Positions 5,437-6,075 of a stretch of 6,075 bases of DNA are shown piece by piece. Numbering within the stretch: position 1 is the stretch's first letter; each line of letters opens with the position of its first letter. The stretch spans positions 1 through 6,075 of the forward strand of contig DAOVQV010000108.1 of assembly GCA_030628445.1 (NCBI GenBank). The letters run 5' to 3'. The notes under the pieces were generated by a model. It had not been told where the DNA came from. It ran no database searches and was given only the letters and a program-made list of their open reading frames with translations. The position numbers were made by a program, and so were the translations under genes. The DNA comes from Phycisphaerae bacterium (lineage in GTDB: Bacteria > Planctomycetota > Phycisphaerae > SM23-33).

Positions 5437-6075
5437 TTACCTGGCCCGCACCAATGGCACGGGGGAGTCGGGAGTTTCAATAAGATCTATTTCCACGTCA
5501 TACGCCTCCGAGAGCACGTCCTTGCGAATCACGTGGGCGGGGGCGCCGTGTGCTATGACGCGCCCGCCGCGCATCAGCACCAGCTCGTCGCAGAAGCGGG
5601 CGGCAAGATTCAGGTCGTGGCTGACGCAAACGACGGCCATGCCCCAATCGTGCGCCAACCTGCCCATCATACGATAGATCAGCAACTGATTTCTAATGTC
5701 CAGGTGGCTGGTGGGCTCGTCCAGGAGCATGACGGCGGGCTGCTGGGCCAGCGCCCGAGCCACCATCACGCGCTGCGCCTCGCCGCCGGACAGCTCGTCG
5801 AGGGTCCGGTCGCAGAAGGTGAGCGTCTCGGTCATGATCATCGCCTGGCGTGCGACGGCGCGGTCTTGCTTTCCGGGTAAGCCCATGATGCCGACGTGGG
5901 CGAATCGGCCCATCAGCACCAGCTCCCGGACGCTGAAGGTAAAGGTCGTTGAGGGAAACTGCGGGACGTACGCGACCAGGCGCGCCACGCCACGCCGCGA
6001 GTACTTCCGCAAATCCGCTCCGTCCAGCAGTATCGACCCGCCCACGGGGCGAAGCTGACCCAGTAGGCACCGCAG
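5437..6075 (-). CDS. ABC importer ATPase, FecE/BtuD/HmuV type, 5' end missing
   Basis: The last 212 residues of an ABC ATPase. The frame is open to the window edge, where it reads LRCLLGQLRPVGGSILLDG, the segment that directly follows Walker A, so the P-loop lies just outside; the GTG at 6045 is internal. Seen here, counted from the edge: Q-loop AYVPQ (Q39), signature LSGGEAQR (95-102), Walker B VMLLDEP (115-121, D119 E120), D-loop SHLD, and switch His in VSHDLN (H153). SVRELVLMGRFAHVG, SHLDIRNQLLIYRMMGRLA and HGAPAHVI are typical of the family that powers FecCD/BtuCD-type permeases for Fe(III)-siderophore, haem or cobalamin. Substrate cannot be fixed from the ATPase alone. The binding protein and permease would be expected upstream, beyond the window. 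The gene ends 4 bases before ribF, so transporter and flavin genes share an operon. Confidence 0.93.
   Translation of the reverse strand: MRCLLGQLRPVGGSILLDGADLRKYSRRGVARLVAYVPQFPSTTFTFSVRELVLMGRFAHVGIMGLPGKQDRAVARQAMIMTETLTFCDRTLDELSGGEAQRVMVARALAQQPAVMLLDEPTSHLDIRNQLLIYRMMGRLAHDWGMAVVCVSHDLNLAARFCDELVLMRGGRVIAHGAPAHVIRKDVLSEAYDVEIDLIETPDSPVPLVRAR

Noticed and set aside
4662..5483. Long + strand reading frame of 273 codons
   Set aside because: It is antisense to ribF, which has all family motifs. The frame is open only because of high GC content.

Overview
The window is GC-rich DNA, most likely from a planctomycete, probably of the Phycisphaerae type. This is inferred from the combination of a pseudopilin with an H-X9-DG C-terminal motif, a PEP-CTERM (exosortase-sorted) secreted protein, and the sequence style of the housekeeping genes. 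No rRNA or marker gene is present to confirm it.

Layout from left to right: (1) the 3' part of an IolS-like aldo/keto reductase on the + strand, cut by the left window edge. (2) A 158-bp palindromic, TA-flanked, MITE-like repeat lying between convergent genes. (3) Three minus-strand genes for exported proteins, in transcription order PEP-CTERM surface protein, pseudopilin-like protein and small lipoprotein. (4) A long minus-strand leader in front of them: a sigma70-type promoter, a complete cobalamin riboswitch and an intrinsic terminator, followed by about 250 bases holding a possible 13-residue leader ORF and a strong hairpin. (5) A tight minus-strand operon: the ATPase of a FecCD/BtuCD-type importer (cut by the right window edge just after its Walker A site), ribF and nrnA.

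How they may work together: the ATPase belongs to the class that drives uptake of siderophores, haem or cobalamin. The separately promoted B12 riboswitch points at a secreted, exosortase-anchored protein instead of at a recognisable B12 enzyme or transporter. The best reading is that B12 shortage switches on a surface protein, possibly with the downstream pseudopilin and lipoprotein, next to an importer operon whose substrate may be a corrinoid. The riboswitch and the gene families are well supported by the sequence. The role of the surface proteins in corrinoid capture is inference.
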